Counted from the stretch's first letter, positions 24,701-35,666 are shown. The stretch: 64,000 nucleotides of DNA from Rhynchopus sp. YZ270_cl-10 (GCA_964035575.1 OZ037857.1:1364001-1428000), one strand, 5' to 3'. Numbers and translations are program-made. The notes: generated by a model from the letters alone, not told the origin.

Positions 24701-27700
24701 GGTGACTACACAGTCAGCTACGGCCTGCGAGACGAGAACGGCACAGAAATCTCCCTCAACGAAGCATCCGTCATCCTCTCCATCCCCATGGACCCACGTC
24801 TCTACAAGCTCGTCGACGGCAACCCAGAGCTCTCCCCCGGGTGCTATTGGTTCGATGAAGAGCCCGATTGTTCCAACAAAACAACAGAATTTGAATGCGA
24901 GAACACATGCTGTCTAGACACAACCAGCCCCTCGCGGGCAAGGGAGTGCAACGGCTGCTGTGTCTTTGATAAGCAGCGTTTGACGTGCAGTCCTGGGGTG
25001 CGTGCTGGTAAGGATGAGTTCACGACACGGGGCTGTTCGGTCAGCTCGTTTGACAAAACGAACATCTTCTGCAACTGCACTCACCTGACCTCGTTTGTGC
25101 AGGGGGTTGTCTTCTCTGCTCTTGTGGAGTTCATCCCGCGGGTGTCCATCCCTATCCCGGTGCGCATCACCGACAAGCTCCCGCCCATCCACTTTGCGAC
25201 ACCGCCGAACGTGATGGCGCTTCCCCAGGCGCTTGTGTTCCCTGTGCTCTACATCGTGCTTTGCCTCGTCTCAGTCTGGCGGGAGCAGAAGTTCCGTGTC
25301 ATGCTCCGCGAACGGCAGATCGGCGGCCGCGTGCAGTATCCTTGGTCCACCTCTGTCAAGCACAATGACGATGCGTACATCCGTGCAGCAGACCCATCTG
25401 GGATCTCGCACTACGTCCGTGCGCTCAAACTCTCTGTCAAATCCGTTTACGAAAAGAAAAGCGCGCTTGACGACCTGCTTGGTGGCATGAAGATGACACA
25501 CTCATACTTGAACATCATCTTCTTGACCTACCACGACAGACGCACTATTGTCAATAAGATCACTGCTTTGTTTTGCGGGATCGGCGCGTCGTGGGCGATG
25601 CTTGCGAAGATCTGGATGGACACGACCGAGGACAAGCAGAACACTTCCACCTTCATGAGCTACAGCTTCGCGGGATCGCTGCTCATCGCCCCTGTCAGCT
25701 GGTTCATGAGCTACCTCTACAAACGCACACCACGGTCGCAGCACAACAGCCCTGGGGACTACCTCCGCGGGGACGAGGCTGAGAACAAAGGAAAGCTTCG
25801 CGTTGCACACGAACGCATCCGCCGTGGCATGCCACAGGACAACCCCAACTTCTACTCAAGCAAGCACACACAGGGGGTCGACTCAGACTCATCTGGGGAC
25901 GAAATGTACGACTACGACGACCACAGCGTCACCACCGACCCGCAGGCCACCCAAGCAGGAATCCCACGCGCTGCCGCTGCCGTAGCTGCGGAGGAAGGTG
26001 GGAGCATGGCGGTGCGTATCGCTCAAAAGGCTGCCACCGAGATTGACTACGTTCTCGGCTCGATGGACCCATGGCAGGCGAAGATGGATACAGACATGCA
26101 GAGTCTTGTTGCTGCACCGGAGGACATTGCAAGCAGGATCGTGCACGGATCTTCCAACATCCCTTCGACCGATATAGCGGACGACGAGGTTGAGATGGTG
26201 CAGCTCGTCGAAGCAGAGCCCGACGCAGCAGCCAAGGAGGCAGACGCAGGCGGCACAGCAAAGCCCTCCGAGAACGAAGACAACGACGCAGACGACGAGA
26301 AGGGCAGCATCCTTGTCAACTCCTGGAAGAGCATCCACGACCAGGCCATGTACGAGGTCAAATGCGCAAGGTTCCTTCTCGCTGCGCATCTCTTCTATAT
26401 GGCGAATAAGAAGGCGCAGGTATGCACTTTCCCCCTCTTTTTTTGGTGACGCGAGGTTCATATTCCCACCGTCTCTGCACCTCTTTTGTTTTGAGATCCA
26501 TTTTAACCCATCACAGCTTCACCACATCAAGGAGTCTGACCTGAACCTGAACTCCTTAGTACAAAAAGCGATCAAGAAGGTGATCCGTGTAGCAACAGAG
26601 TACTTTGATAGTACAAACCAGGAGATCCAAATCGCCTTTGCGCACGAAGAGCACCGCGTCTCGCAGTGGAAGCAGGGCATCGCCTCCGTCAAGAACGGCG
26701 CTGGGTTGGTCGAAGCCTCGAACCTCTTCCTCTTGCACCTCCGGACCTTCCCTGTTACCCGCAAATTCAATTTGGTGTCGAGGAAGAACGATGTTAAAGG
26801 GTGGGTCAACTATTATTTCCTCAAATTTCACAAGAAGAAGGAGGAGACGACAAACTTTGAGACGGTCTGGGCGCAAATGGTGGGAGGGCAAAACCAAACC
26901 GTTATCGAAGCTGTGAAGGAGGCGGACATTGGGGACGGGGTATATGACATTAATCATAGTCACTTTGGGTTTGATATGAAACAGACGTTCCGAAGGGTAG
27001 ACGGCGTCGCCGAAGTCATCAAAGGAAACTATGTCAAAGCTGAGTACATGCTGAACCATTTGGTACCAGGCGAGGTCATAGGCATAGTAGAGTCCACCGC
27101 TACCCCAGGAGTTTTCGAATTAGTTGCAGAAGTCTCCGAGGAAATCGAAGATTTTTCCGAAGAATGCGGGCTCGACTATATGGTCTCCCTCTTTTGGGTC
27201 CAGTATTACGCTTGCGCGACGAAAGGGGTAACAAACATGACATTTACACAGATCTATACTGAACAGGTTAGACGGCTTCTCGCAAAGAAGGCTCAGAAAC
27301 GGATGGAGAATTTTGTGCATATTCCGAGCTATCTTGCGGAGAGTGATGAAGAAGAGGAGGAGGAGGAGGGAGAAGAGGAGGAGGAAGACGACGAGGAGGC
27401 TGCGATTATTGATATGGATCAGTTGGAAGGGCAGTTGGAGAATATGTATACGGATTTTAAGGAGAGGCGGATGAAGATGGAGGAGGAGGACGCGAGGCTC
27501 GCTGAGGAGGAACAGCGCAAGGAGGTCGAGGAGGAGCGCATCGCCTTCGAGAACCGCGACCGCGAGATCTTCTACGTAAAGACAATGCCCGCAGGGTTCC
27601 GTTCTCTCGGCGACACTGAGCAGCTAGGTCGTGGTACCCTAGATGACCCCTTCTGCACTCTCGAATACACTTTCAAACACCTTCGAACCAGCGGATACCC

Positions 27701-28364
27701 ACACTGTACTGTCTGTCTTCTCGACGGTTTTTACCCCCCATTAGTCATAGATAGTGTGCGAAACTGTGACATAACCCGAGAATCCGGTAAAGTAACCATA
27801 TTAGGAACCTATTCTTGGCAGCCAGTAGTGCGTATGGTGAACTGCAGAAATATGAAGATATATGGGTTAGAGTTTTCGCATGGAACGGTAGGGGTCGATG
27901 CGAGCAAAAGCACGGACATTTTTATTTTTGAAAACGTCATGACGGATGTGTTGAGCGGGGTTGTGAACCCGAAGTTTGGTGAGCTTGGGGTGGCGGAGGG
28001 GACTGTGATTGATTTGAATTTGAGCAATTACATTTTACAAAGCTTTGTACCACCGAAGGTCATGTGGCCGTACCATCTGAATTACCTCATTGCTACATTA
28101 GCGTTTATCACGATGTCCCTGAGCACTTCATACATCTTCGTTCACACCCTCGACATGTCAAATGCTGAGATCCTCCACTACAGCCTTAGCTGCTACGTCG
28201 CGGTCCTCTTCGACGCCGTTACGCTCCAGCCCATCTATTATTACATCCTCACCCAACGTGAGCGCTGTTGCTCCAATGAGGTCTGGAAGGCCCGCCTCGA
28301 AACCGGGAAACAGCCCGGCTACCCTATCACAGAAGATATCTCGAGTGGAAGCGATATCGAGTAA
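15788..28364 (+). CDS. Polycystin-1-like receptor (EGF, REJ, GPS, 5 TM), 2 exons
   Basis: Exon 1 15788-26419 (3,544 codons) and exon 2 26517-28364 join in phase 0 across a 97-base intron, giving about 4,159 residues. After a hydrophobic signal-like start come about 12 diverged repeats of 130-200 residues. Each opens with a strand pair like VKFHGMGLWPEMRLALG and many end in LKVC; N-glycosylation sites are dense. Then follow an EGF-like module (about 1790-1830, CSGHGACG...CQCDNGYYGADC), a REJ-like region starting near 1935 (VGPCDGITLDASFS) and a GPS with CNCTHLTSF (3095-3103; predicted cleavage after His-Leu). TM1 lies at about 3143-3166, TM2 3257-3275 and TM3 3291-3312, then a long acidic loop with a beta-helix-like stretch, and TM4/TM5 at about 4063-4085 and 4095-4121. 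No PLAT domain is evident after TM1, and the protein ends after TM5, so the six-span channel part of PKD1 is absent. In animals such proteins sense ligand or force and pair with PKD2 channels. Confidence 0.88.
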
Positions 28365-30140
28365 AGACGAAGACATTTCATAATCATCCCCCCTTTTTGT
28401 GCATTTGCTTTTATTTCGAGTGCCCGGCTTCGAGGCCAAATTTCATCCAAATAGGATGTCCTGAGCTCCCGCATTGAAGTCTGCGCGACACAAAAATAAG
28501 TTCAACTTTGTTTTGCTTTTTTTAAACCCCATAGGGTGTTGGTGTGGCTATCCGCATAGGAACGTTTGCACCAATGTCCTTTCTAACTTTTTTTGTTGTT
28601 GATATTCTGTTCTAAGCGTTGCCATTGTTCTCCTTTGAGGTGCCTAAACACAAGAAAACAGAGACTTGGGTTCATCTCATTTTTTTTCCATCAAGGGAAG
28701 CCCAGGGTAATTAGGCCCGGGTTGAGATAGGTTTTGGGTCTGGGTTGATTCTATCAAATTTGCTGTTTTGTTAACTCCTACCCGATGTGATGTTCCACAC
28801 ACCACATAGGGTTGTTCTGTTAGATCTAACTTCTTCACTTTCTGTTAGATATCAAAAGTTTTGGGCATTTTTTTGTGGTCTTTATTTTGGTCCTTTTCAT
28901 TTGATTATATAGTCGTAGAAGATCTAAGAAGATCTCAACAAAAAAATATCAGATATAAGTGAAATAACCGGACAGTTCGTCTGCTTTCCAGCGTGTGAAT
29001 GTCTTTTGCTATCTGTTTTATTTTTTCCATCTGTTTTTTCTTCTCGATAACAATTCCTTGTTTTTTGTTTTTGTTTTTTTTGTTTTTTTTTTGATGACAA
29101 ATCACTGTGAGGCTTCGGTTTATTTTAATCGATTTTTATCCCTTTTCTTTCTCTCTTGAAATATGCTTTTGTGCCCGTAAGTGGTCACTACCGTTATCCT
29201 TCTTTGAAAGCAAAGCGTTTACCCCTTTGTAACAGGCAGGGAGGTAACGTTTACATCAACACCTTTAACTTACGTTAAGGTACTCTACCCATTTCCCCAC
29301 TCCCTTTTTTGGCGACCCCGCCGCGAAAGTGAGATCGTCTCCGCCAAAGAAAAGATGGGGTTTTATTATGTTCTCCACACCCACCCCCTTCCCTTAGAGC
29401 TGGCTCTGTTTCCTATGGGGCTGTCCGGATGCCTGTTGTTTTTGTTGTTTCTGTTGCATAAGACCTCAGTAGGATTGTCGGACATCCTCGCTTACGGATG
29501 CACATGTTCCCGCTTGTAGACAACGTACTTTGACACAGTCGCCACCACAGAAGTTTCCGGAATGATACAGTTTGCCTTGCATCATTCCGGTCATCAGTTC
29601 ATCGGTTTATCAGCCAACCACTGTGTGTCCACGAGCTCGATACCCTGTTTTGCTGTACCTGCTCTCGTGGTTCCAAGTTTCTTGTCCTCACCAGTGGACG
29701 GTGCAGTTCGTGGCAGGAAGGCCTGAGGGAAGAGACGGGACGCAGTGCGCAGCTTTGCAAAAGCCAGATCCTCCTCATCCCTCATGGCACTGTGTGTGCG
29801 CTCAGCATCCCTCTGAGCAACAAACTCCGCTCAGAGGTGGCGCTCAGGAGGATGATCTCCCGCCTTCCTTCACTCTGGGCACAAAAGAAGTGTACATTTT
29901 TAGGTCGAGTGGCAGCTTGTGTCTAAGATACACCAGCATCAGAAGAAGGCAAGAAGGCTGTTCATGGTCTTTCTAGCTGTTGGTTCTATGATTCATGTTG
30001 GCCAACTTCTGTGCGCTTTGAAAACAATTCAGGTGGAGATTGCAGGTGGCACTCCAACTATATCACAATACAGAAAAAACCCCCACTCAAACAGAAAGAC
30101 ACACCCCTCTCTCTGGGGTAAGCATCGCAGAAGGTTTTGA
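28365..30140. other. Spacer with a structured or exon-like GC-richer part
   Basis: The first ~1.1 kb is T-rich and shows nothing. From about 29,500 the base composition shifts and several perfect inverted repeats appear: 29557-29566/29581-29590 (CCGGAATGAT), 29629-29635/29664-29670 (CCACGAG) and 29810-29818/29829-29837 (CCTCTGAGC). The minus strand of the same stretch also reads like protein (next entry). Confidence 0.5.
29594..29785 (-). CDS. Possible minus-strand 3'-terminal exon or gene relic
   Basis: A 63-codon minus-strand frame beginning at an ATG and ending in TGA reads like protein (MRDEEDLAFAKLRTASRLF, later IELVDTQWLADKPMN). It stays open about 15 codons upstream of that ATG (AEFVAQRDAERTHSA). 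Beyond that a different frame (REIILLSATSERSLLLRG) looks coding-like, so a frameshift or an unseen splice may lie between. No family is recognised. The same DNA forms strong hairpins, so a non-coding RNA is the main alternative. Confidence 0.25.
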   Translation of the reverse strand: MRDEEDLAFAKLRTASRLFPQAFLPRTAPSTGEDKKLGTTRAGTAKQGIELVDTQWLADKPMN

Positions 30141-31441
30141 ATGGACCCCACCCCCACGCTCTTGGAGCAGCAGCAGGAGGAGATCTCTCGGTTGAGGGAG
30201 GAGCTGCGTCGCATCAAGCATCACGGTGGAGCACGCGCACCCCCGCCTTCGGCAGCCTTTCAGCAGAACACTACACCACCACCGCCGCCCACATCGCACA
30301 CATCCCACACCTCTCACACACTGCCATATCTAAGCGATGTGTACGAAACCGACACCGTAGACAGCCCGCCACAGAGCACACCGACACATGACAGTCATGC
30401 GAGTCAGGAGGCTATGGAAGAACACCGTTTGCAGCTTCAATCGAAGAACGAAACGATTACTCTGGTGCAGGAGGCCTTGGAGGCAGCGAGGGAGACGACC
30501 GAGGCTTTGGAGGGCGAGCTGGCTGCGTTGCACGATGCGTTGCGGGCACAGAGGAAGCGGGGTGGTGGGCACGACGACGAAGCGAGGGCGCATCTCAGGG
30601 CATTGGTGCGGGAGGCTGTGGCGGATCGCCAGAGGTTGGAGGAGGAGACACGCGCTGCGGAGGTGCAGGCGAAAGAGGAAGAGGCGGACTTTGCCACACA
30701 AAAGGAGGCTTTGAAAAAAGAGGTGGAAGCGGCAGCAGCAGCAGTAGCGAGGGAGCGCGAGGCAGAGCGGCTTAGGGGGGAGGCAGTGTTGGAAGCAGAG
30801 AAGCAACAGCAGCAGCAGCAGCAACAGCTCCAAGCAACAGCGCAAGGCACGCTAGATGCGTCTGACTCTGTAGGACTATCGTTCTCGGATGATGGTGCAG
30901 CCTTTCACGAAAGGCTTGCGAATGATAAACGTGATATGGTATGTTTGTTTGTATATTTTTGGAAGAAAAAAAACATAATTGCAGCTAATGAGCCTCGAGG
31001 ATGAGAAGCAACATCTTCTTGACGACTTTCATATTATGCGGTCCAGACTCAGGGCGAAGATCTCGCTGCTTGAAAAGGTATGCCTGTTGTGTGTCACCTT
31101 CTACCTTTTTGCTTCAACAGAACGGCGAAAGCAAGCAACGGCAGCTGGAGGAGATTCATGTTGCGAAGAGCGAGCTAGAGTCGAAGCTGATCCATGCGAG
31201 GGAGAACCAGCAGAGGCTCTTTGAGCAGTTCAAGTCGCGTCTGGACACGCAGCATGGTCAGTTGGTGCGGGCCAAGACACGTGAGACCAAGGCACGACGT
31301 CTTCTTGATGAGAAGTGCACCGAATGTGACGACCTGAAGCTCTCCCTGCACGACTCCCTCGGCCTCGGAGGAACACAGCAGCAACGTAGGGTCGGCGCAG
31401 GGGGCACACCACAGCGGTCCTCCAAGGTGCCCTTCCGGTGA
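30141..31441 (+). CDS. Coiled-coil protein, 3 exons
   Basis: Exons 30141-30938, 30985-31077 and 31121-31441 join in phase 0 (introns of 46 and 43 bases, GTATGT/GTATGC...CAG), giving 403 residues. The start is a short helix (LLEQQQEEISRLREELRRIK), then a Pro/Thr/Ser/His-rich linker to about residue 90. From there a long charged coiled coil rich in Glu, Ala, Arg and Gln runs to about residue 250, with a poly-Gln run. It resumes in exons 2 and 3 (LEDEKQHLLDDFHIM, SELESKLIHARENQQRLFEQF) and ends in a short basic tail. No enzymatic motif or membrane span is present. A structural or scaffold role is likely but unproven. Splice sites are supported because both introns carry in-frame stops or poor sequence while the flanking exons keep heptad character. 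Confidence 0.75.
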
Positions 31442-31586
31442 CAGGCGTGTTTGTATTTCATATTTCTCTTTGTAACGGCCCTAGAAGGGGGCTCTAGATA
31501 AAGTTGTAGGGGTATTTTTCTTTTAATTTTTTTTACACATGTGACACGGCCTCGCAACATATTCAGGTGAGTGGGTGGATAGGAAG

Positions 31587-33362
31587 ATGTTCGTGCGGGT
31601 CTTTGTGGTGCTCGTGTTGCTGGTGGGGGTGCGCTCGTCAGAGAGCTTGTCCTCGGAGCTCACGCACGAAGCAAATGAAACGCATTCGCTAGGACACACA
31701 GAGGAGCATACAGAGGAACATACAGGTGAACATACTGGGAATGGAACATCACACTCAGAGGAACACACAGGTGAGCACTCTGAAGAGGACACCCACGGAC
31801 ACTCTGAGGAGCACGAAGAGACGTTTGCAGGCTTCAACGCAACGTCTGTGGAGGAGCTGCAGGAGAAGTACGATGTCGACCAGGACCACGAGCTGAACAG
31901 AACAGAGGTGTTTGTGTTGTGGCGGGATGTGCTCGGGCAGGACCTTCTGGAGAGCCAGCTTGCGTGTGTGGAGGACGTGCTGAGCCACACACACGAGGCT
32001 GGACACGTGCGCACACTTGGGAGTGCGGAGATGCACTTCCTGCTTGTGAACGCGGCGCTGGTGAAGGCGTACCAGGTGTGCGAGCACAGCTACACGTCTG
32101 CAGTGGAGAAGCTGATGGAGATGGCAGGCGGCAATGCAGCGGGTCTGGAGGTGTCGGATGTGAAGATGCTGTACAGGCTGATCATGAGCTCTTCCGCGCC
32201 TGGTGTTGCGCTTGAGGACGACCACTCGGACCACGCACACGGGCGTGTGGCGGACGTGCTTGTTCGTTCGGGACAGCTGCTTGCAGAGGACGACCACGAC
32301 CACGAGGGGGAACACGCACACGAGTGTCAGGGATACAGCAAGATTGTGTCGACTGTGGACGACAAGGACACGCTGTCTGTGGCAGATGTGACGTCAGTGG
32401 TGGAGGCTGTGCTGTTGGACAAGGTGCACACATGTGTCTCGGACACCGCAGATGAGTGTTCACGTCCGTCACGCAGTGAGAGGTACGGGTACACTGTGCT
32501 GGCTGTGTCGCTTCTGACGTTCCTGTCGATGGTGCTTGTGATTGTTGCAGTGCCGCTGCTGATGGCACACCCGATTGTGCTGCAGGTGATGTTGTCGTTC
32601 GCGATTGGTGCACTTCTGGGTGATGCATTTTACCACATTGTTCCGATCCTGATGGGTGTGCACGGAGGTGTCTCGGAGGGTCTGAGCAATGAGCAGATTA
32701 ACGGGAGGCTTTCAGTTGCCTTGACCACGGTTCTTGCCTTCTACTGGGTGGACGCTGTGAGCAGGATTGCGCTGGGTGGTGCAAGAGAGAATGTGCAGAA
32801 GATTCACAAGAACGAAGGTATAGGAGCATGTTCCCAGGAAGGAGAGCCTGTGAAGTCGACCTGGTTCAGCTGGACACCGATGTCACAGGTGGGCCGCATT
32901 GCGTGGGTGGTGGTGATTGCGGACGGCTGCCACAACATCACGGACGGGCTGTCGATCGGTGCGTCGTTCTCTCGCAGCAAGTCGCTTGGTCTGTCGACGT
33001 CGCTTGCGGTGTGCTTCCACGAGATCCCACAGGAGGTGGCGGACTTTGCGATCCTGCTGAGCTCTGGGATGTCGCCTCTGCAGGCAGTGGTTCTGAACGG
33101 GCTGTCTGGTGCGACAAGCATCGTTGCAGGCATCATTGCGTGCATCATCGGCGACTCTTCGAAGGATGCGGAGCCGTGGATGTTGGCGGTGACGCTGGGC
33201 TCGTTTGTGTACCTTGCACTGGGTGTGGTGCTGCCGGAAGTGCTTGAGGCAGAGAAGGGACAGCACTCTGTCCTGAACATGATCATGTGCTCGTTGGGGA
33301 TGGCTGCAGGGGCAACTGTCCTCTGGATTATTGCCATCACAGAGGACCACGGCAGCTGCTAG
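31587..33362 (+). CDS. ZIP metal transporter, LIV-1 type, copy 1
   Basis: Single-exon, 591 residues. ZIP proteins carry zinc or related metals into the cytosol. A signal peptide (MFVRVFVVLVLLVGVRS) leads a short His/Glu-rich stretch of EEHTGEH-type units. The ectodomain contains an EF-hand-like loop DVDQDHELNRTE (96-107). Eight membrane spans follow. TM4 carries HNITDGLSIGASF (His449 first) and TM5 carries HEIPQEVADFAIL (His478 first); these correspond to the paired metal-site motifs HNxxDG and HExPHExGD of LIV-1 ZIPs, with Gln replacing the second His and Ala replacing Gly. TM2/3 has GDAFYHIVPILMG. The cytosolic loop between TM3 and TM4 is shorter than in copies 2-4 and lacks their EEN/EKEKP stretch. 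The non-ATG codons upstream of 31587 were rejected because the signal peptide begins at this ATG. Confidence 0.93.
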   Translation: MFVRVFVVLVLLVGVRSSESLSSELTHEANETHSLGHTEEHTEEHTGEHTGNGTSHSEEHTGEHSEEDTHGHSEEHEETFAGFNATSVEELQEKYDVDQDHELNRTEVFVLWRDVLGQDLLESQLACVEDVLSHTHEAGHVRTLGSAEMHFLLVNAALVKAYQVCEHSYTSAVEKLMEMAGGNAAGLEVSDVKMLYRLIMSSSAPGVALEDDHSDHAHGRVADVLVRSGQLLAEDDHDHEGEHAHECQGYSKIVSTVDDKDTLSVADVTSVVEAVLLDKVHTCVSDTADECSRPSRSERYGYTVLAVSLLTFLSMVLVIVAVPLLMAHPIVLQVMLSFAIGALLGDAFYHIVPILMGVHGGVSEGLSNEQINGRLSVALTTVLAFYWVDAVSRIALGGARENVQKIHKNEGIGACSQEGEPVKSTWFSWTPMSQVGRIAWVVVIADGCHNITDGLSIGASFSRSKSLGLSTSLAVCFHEIPQEVADFAILLSSGMSPLQAVVLNGLSGATSIVAGIIACIIGDSSKDAEPWMLAVTLGSFVYLALGVVLPEVLEAEKGQHSVLNMIMCSLGMAAGATVLWIIAITEDHGSC

Positions 33363-34853
33363 ATGCACAAACGTGTCTGTGTTGGCTCTGGTGCAACTTG
33401 GCCTGGCGATCAATACGTACCATAGTTGTTTCAAGCAGTCACTCAAGCAGAATGCTGCCCCCCTACCCCTCTACACCGTCCTCGTAGATCCCCCATGATC
33501 CCCCACAACGTAAGGAGTCATCCGATGACCAGGCCAGTCGCTCCCTCAAAGCGATGGAATTGGATGACACGTGCGCGTTTACGAACTGATACATGATTGC
33601 CCTTCGGGTCCCCGCTATGCTCCCACGGTAGCACGTACAGAATAATAGTAGGCCGTTAAAAAGGCTGGGGTATACAGAAGCCACGTGTCTTGCCGGTGAG
33701 CGGTTGTGAACCGCCTCCGTTCTCTTACGGTACGGACCACTCGCGTCTCACCTGACTGAGATGCGTTTTAGCACGTTTCTACTCTTTATTTTCCGTTTCA
33801 ATGTCATTCTGTTAGAGGATTCGTATTCTTGTCCGGATTTTTTGCAACGTTGTTTTTTTTTTTTTTTTGTGTGTGTGTGCGTTTTGTTATTCCTCTCATG
33901 GGTCACGTGTCTGCATCGAAGTGATGTGGGCACGTTGCCAGCTCTACTCTATAGTATAACGAAAATGTCTCTGCGAGAGAGACACCATGTACCTGCGAGG
34001 GCTTCTATGTGGGGCAGCTCGTGGATTCCTGTTTATGGCGCTCTGAAATCTTTTTGTTATTTTTATTGTGGGTGGGTTTTTTTTTGATTTTTCATTGTAT
34101 GGAAAATGAATTGTGTGACGGTTGCACGTAAATGTGTGACGCGGTTTATCATGACGCTACCGATACTCATGAAGACCAAGCGTGAGCGTTGCATTTTGCA
34201 TGCATAGCTCTTTAGCACACAGCATTTGTGCCGTCCGTTGCGCGTCTTTAAAGACAACGCAGAGTCCCAAGTCTGATTCATTTTTTTACTTCGGGATATT
34301 CTTGATGCACTTGGCCGTGATAGTGCCTGTAACAGGTTGCACGCGTGCTTCTGTTTACGATGTGGTTTTTGTTTTTGTAACGTTGTGGAATGATGCATGT
34401 CTCGTGGATTTCCCCTCCCCTTTGTCAACATTGCTTCGAGCCTTTATCAGACCACCCGTTCTTCCCCTCAGTGTTCTGCGCTATGGTGATTGTGCGGTTA
34501 ACGGCGACGTACAAAATAGAAACCACCAGTTGGTGCACCATGTTTTGATCATCTGACCGTCTGAAATCGATCACATTTGTCTGCATTTATTATTATTATT
34601 TTGATAGACACTGTCCACTGAACGTGGGCAGCCCCGCCTCAAACCATCCGTCTCATCACAAAAACGCAGCTGTTTCAGAGATGTTCACGCGATGCACATC
34701 CATCTTTACAAAAAAAAATTTTTTCTCTTCTCTTCTCTTTCCTCTCTCAGGAGACAAAGTCCACTTCTCTCCCTCCCACCCGCTTTTTACCCTCTTTCGG
34801 TCCCCGATCCCATCCCATCCCATCCCTTTTCCAATTCAGAGAAAAATACAAAC
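33363..34853. other. Spacer between ZIP copy 1 and the VOC gene
   Basis: 33,470-33,760 is GC-richer than its surroundings and folds well (next entry). The rest is T-rich. 34677-34710 (GATGTTCACGCGATGCACAT, CCATCTTTAC) resembles a weak hairpin-family member. Bases 34730-34850 are a C/T-rich leader to the next gene. Confidence 0.5.
33517..33751 (+). ncRNA. Candidate structured RNA downstream of ZIP copy 1
   Basis: GTCATCC (33517-33523) pairs with GGATGAC (33562-33568) and encloses CGCT/AGCG (33539-33542/33550-33553), leaving an internal loop. Farther on, GTGAG (33696-33700) pairs with CTCAC (33747-33751) and encloses GCGGTT/AACCGC and CCGT/ACGG hairpins, a branched shape. No tRNA, rRNA or known snRNA signature is seen. 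It is a prediction from pairing only, and strand is assumed. Confidence 0.25.
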
Positions 34854-35666
34854 ATGGCGTTCTCACTTCTTGAGCATTTGAACATGGAGGTGGGCGACCG
34901 GGAGACGGCATTGGCGTTTTACTCTGCACTCGGGTGTGTTGTTGTGCCTGACCGGGAGGGGAAGACTTTGCATGTCAACTGCGGGGCGATGACACAGTTT
35001 CACTTGCCTTGCACGGGACTTCCAGCACAGCAGTGGCGTGGCGGCATTACCATAGCATATGCGACACAGGCAGGGCTCGACGATGCGGTCACCTCGCTCA
35101 CATCGGCAGGACACTCTCCTATCAAGGGAGCCTCTGGCATGGAGGTGACCGGACCGTACGGCAACACATTCCGTCTCATGGTTGCGGAGACACACAACAG
35201 CGAGACCTGCAGCAGGTACAACGCTACCGCTGTGGACGTCGCACTGCACTGTGTCGACATCAAGGTCCCTTCCGGGTCTGCAGAGGAAATTGCCGTGTAT
35301 TATCGTGAGGTCTTCGGCTGGACGGCCGAAGCGAATGAAGGGACTGCCGTTGTCTGCAGTGAGGTTGGACAGAAGATGACGTTCACAGAGGATGAATCCC
35401 CGCAGTTTGGCGGTGGTGAGCACCTCGCAGTGTACATAAAGGATTATGAAACTGTTTTCGACCGTGCGCACGCAAAAGGATTAATATGGGTTAACCCAAA
35501 GTTTTCCCACTTCGACGACGTAATGAAACGTGAAGATGCCATCGCAACAGGGCAGTTCCGCCTCAAAGACATCACCGACTCTACCGGCAAAGTGCTTCTC
35601 GAGTTGGAGCATGAGGTGAGAAACGTTCTGACCCATCCGTCCTGCCCATTCGCAAAGCAAAGCTGA
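34854..35666 (+). CDS. Two-module VOC/glyoxalase-fold protein
   Basis: Single exon, 270 residues. Two consecutive modules of the vicinal-oxygen-chelate superfamily are visible. The first runs from LEHLNMEVGDRETALAFYSA to GPYGNTFRLMV (about 4-115). The second runs from VALHCVDIKVPSGSAEEIAVYYREVFGW through GEHLAVYIKDYETVFDRAHA to GKVLLELEHEV (about 127-258). This strand-helix and closing Glu pattern is that of glyoxalase/bleomycin-resistance/dioxygenase proteins. Members include glyoxalase I, ring-cleaving dioxygenases and many enzymes of unknown reaction; the metal ligands cannot be assigned with confidence and no substrate is implied. The ATG at 34854 opens directly on the first VOC strand, so upstream in-frame codons from the C/T-rich leader were left out. 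The gene lies between ZIP copy 1 and the large palindromic element. Confidence 0.85.
   Translation: MAFSLLEHLNMEVGDRETALAFYSALGCVVVPDREGKTLHVNCGAMTQFHLPCTGLPAQQWRGGITIAYATQAGLDDAVTSLTSAGHSPIKGASGMEVTGPYGNTFRLMVAETHNSETCSRYNATAVDVALHCVDIKVPSGSAEEIAVYYREVFGWTAEANEGTAVVCSEVGQKMTFTEDESPQFGGGEHLAVYIKDYETVFDRAHAKGLIWVNPKFSHFDDVMKREDAIATGQFRLKDITDSTGKVLLELEHEVRNVLTHPSCPFAKQS

Noticed and set aside
29572-29976. 134-codon plus-strand frame
   Set aside because: No true ATG start, Cys/Ser/Pro-rich with no motif; the minus strand of the same region reads better as protein and the DNA forms hairpins.
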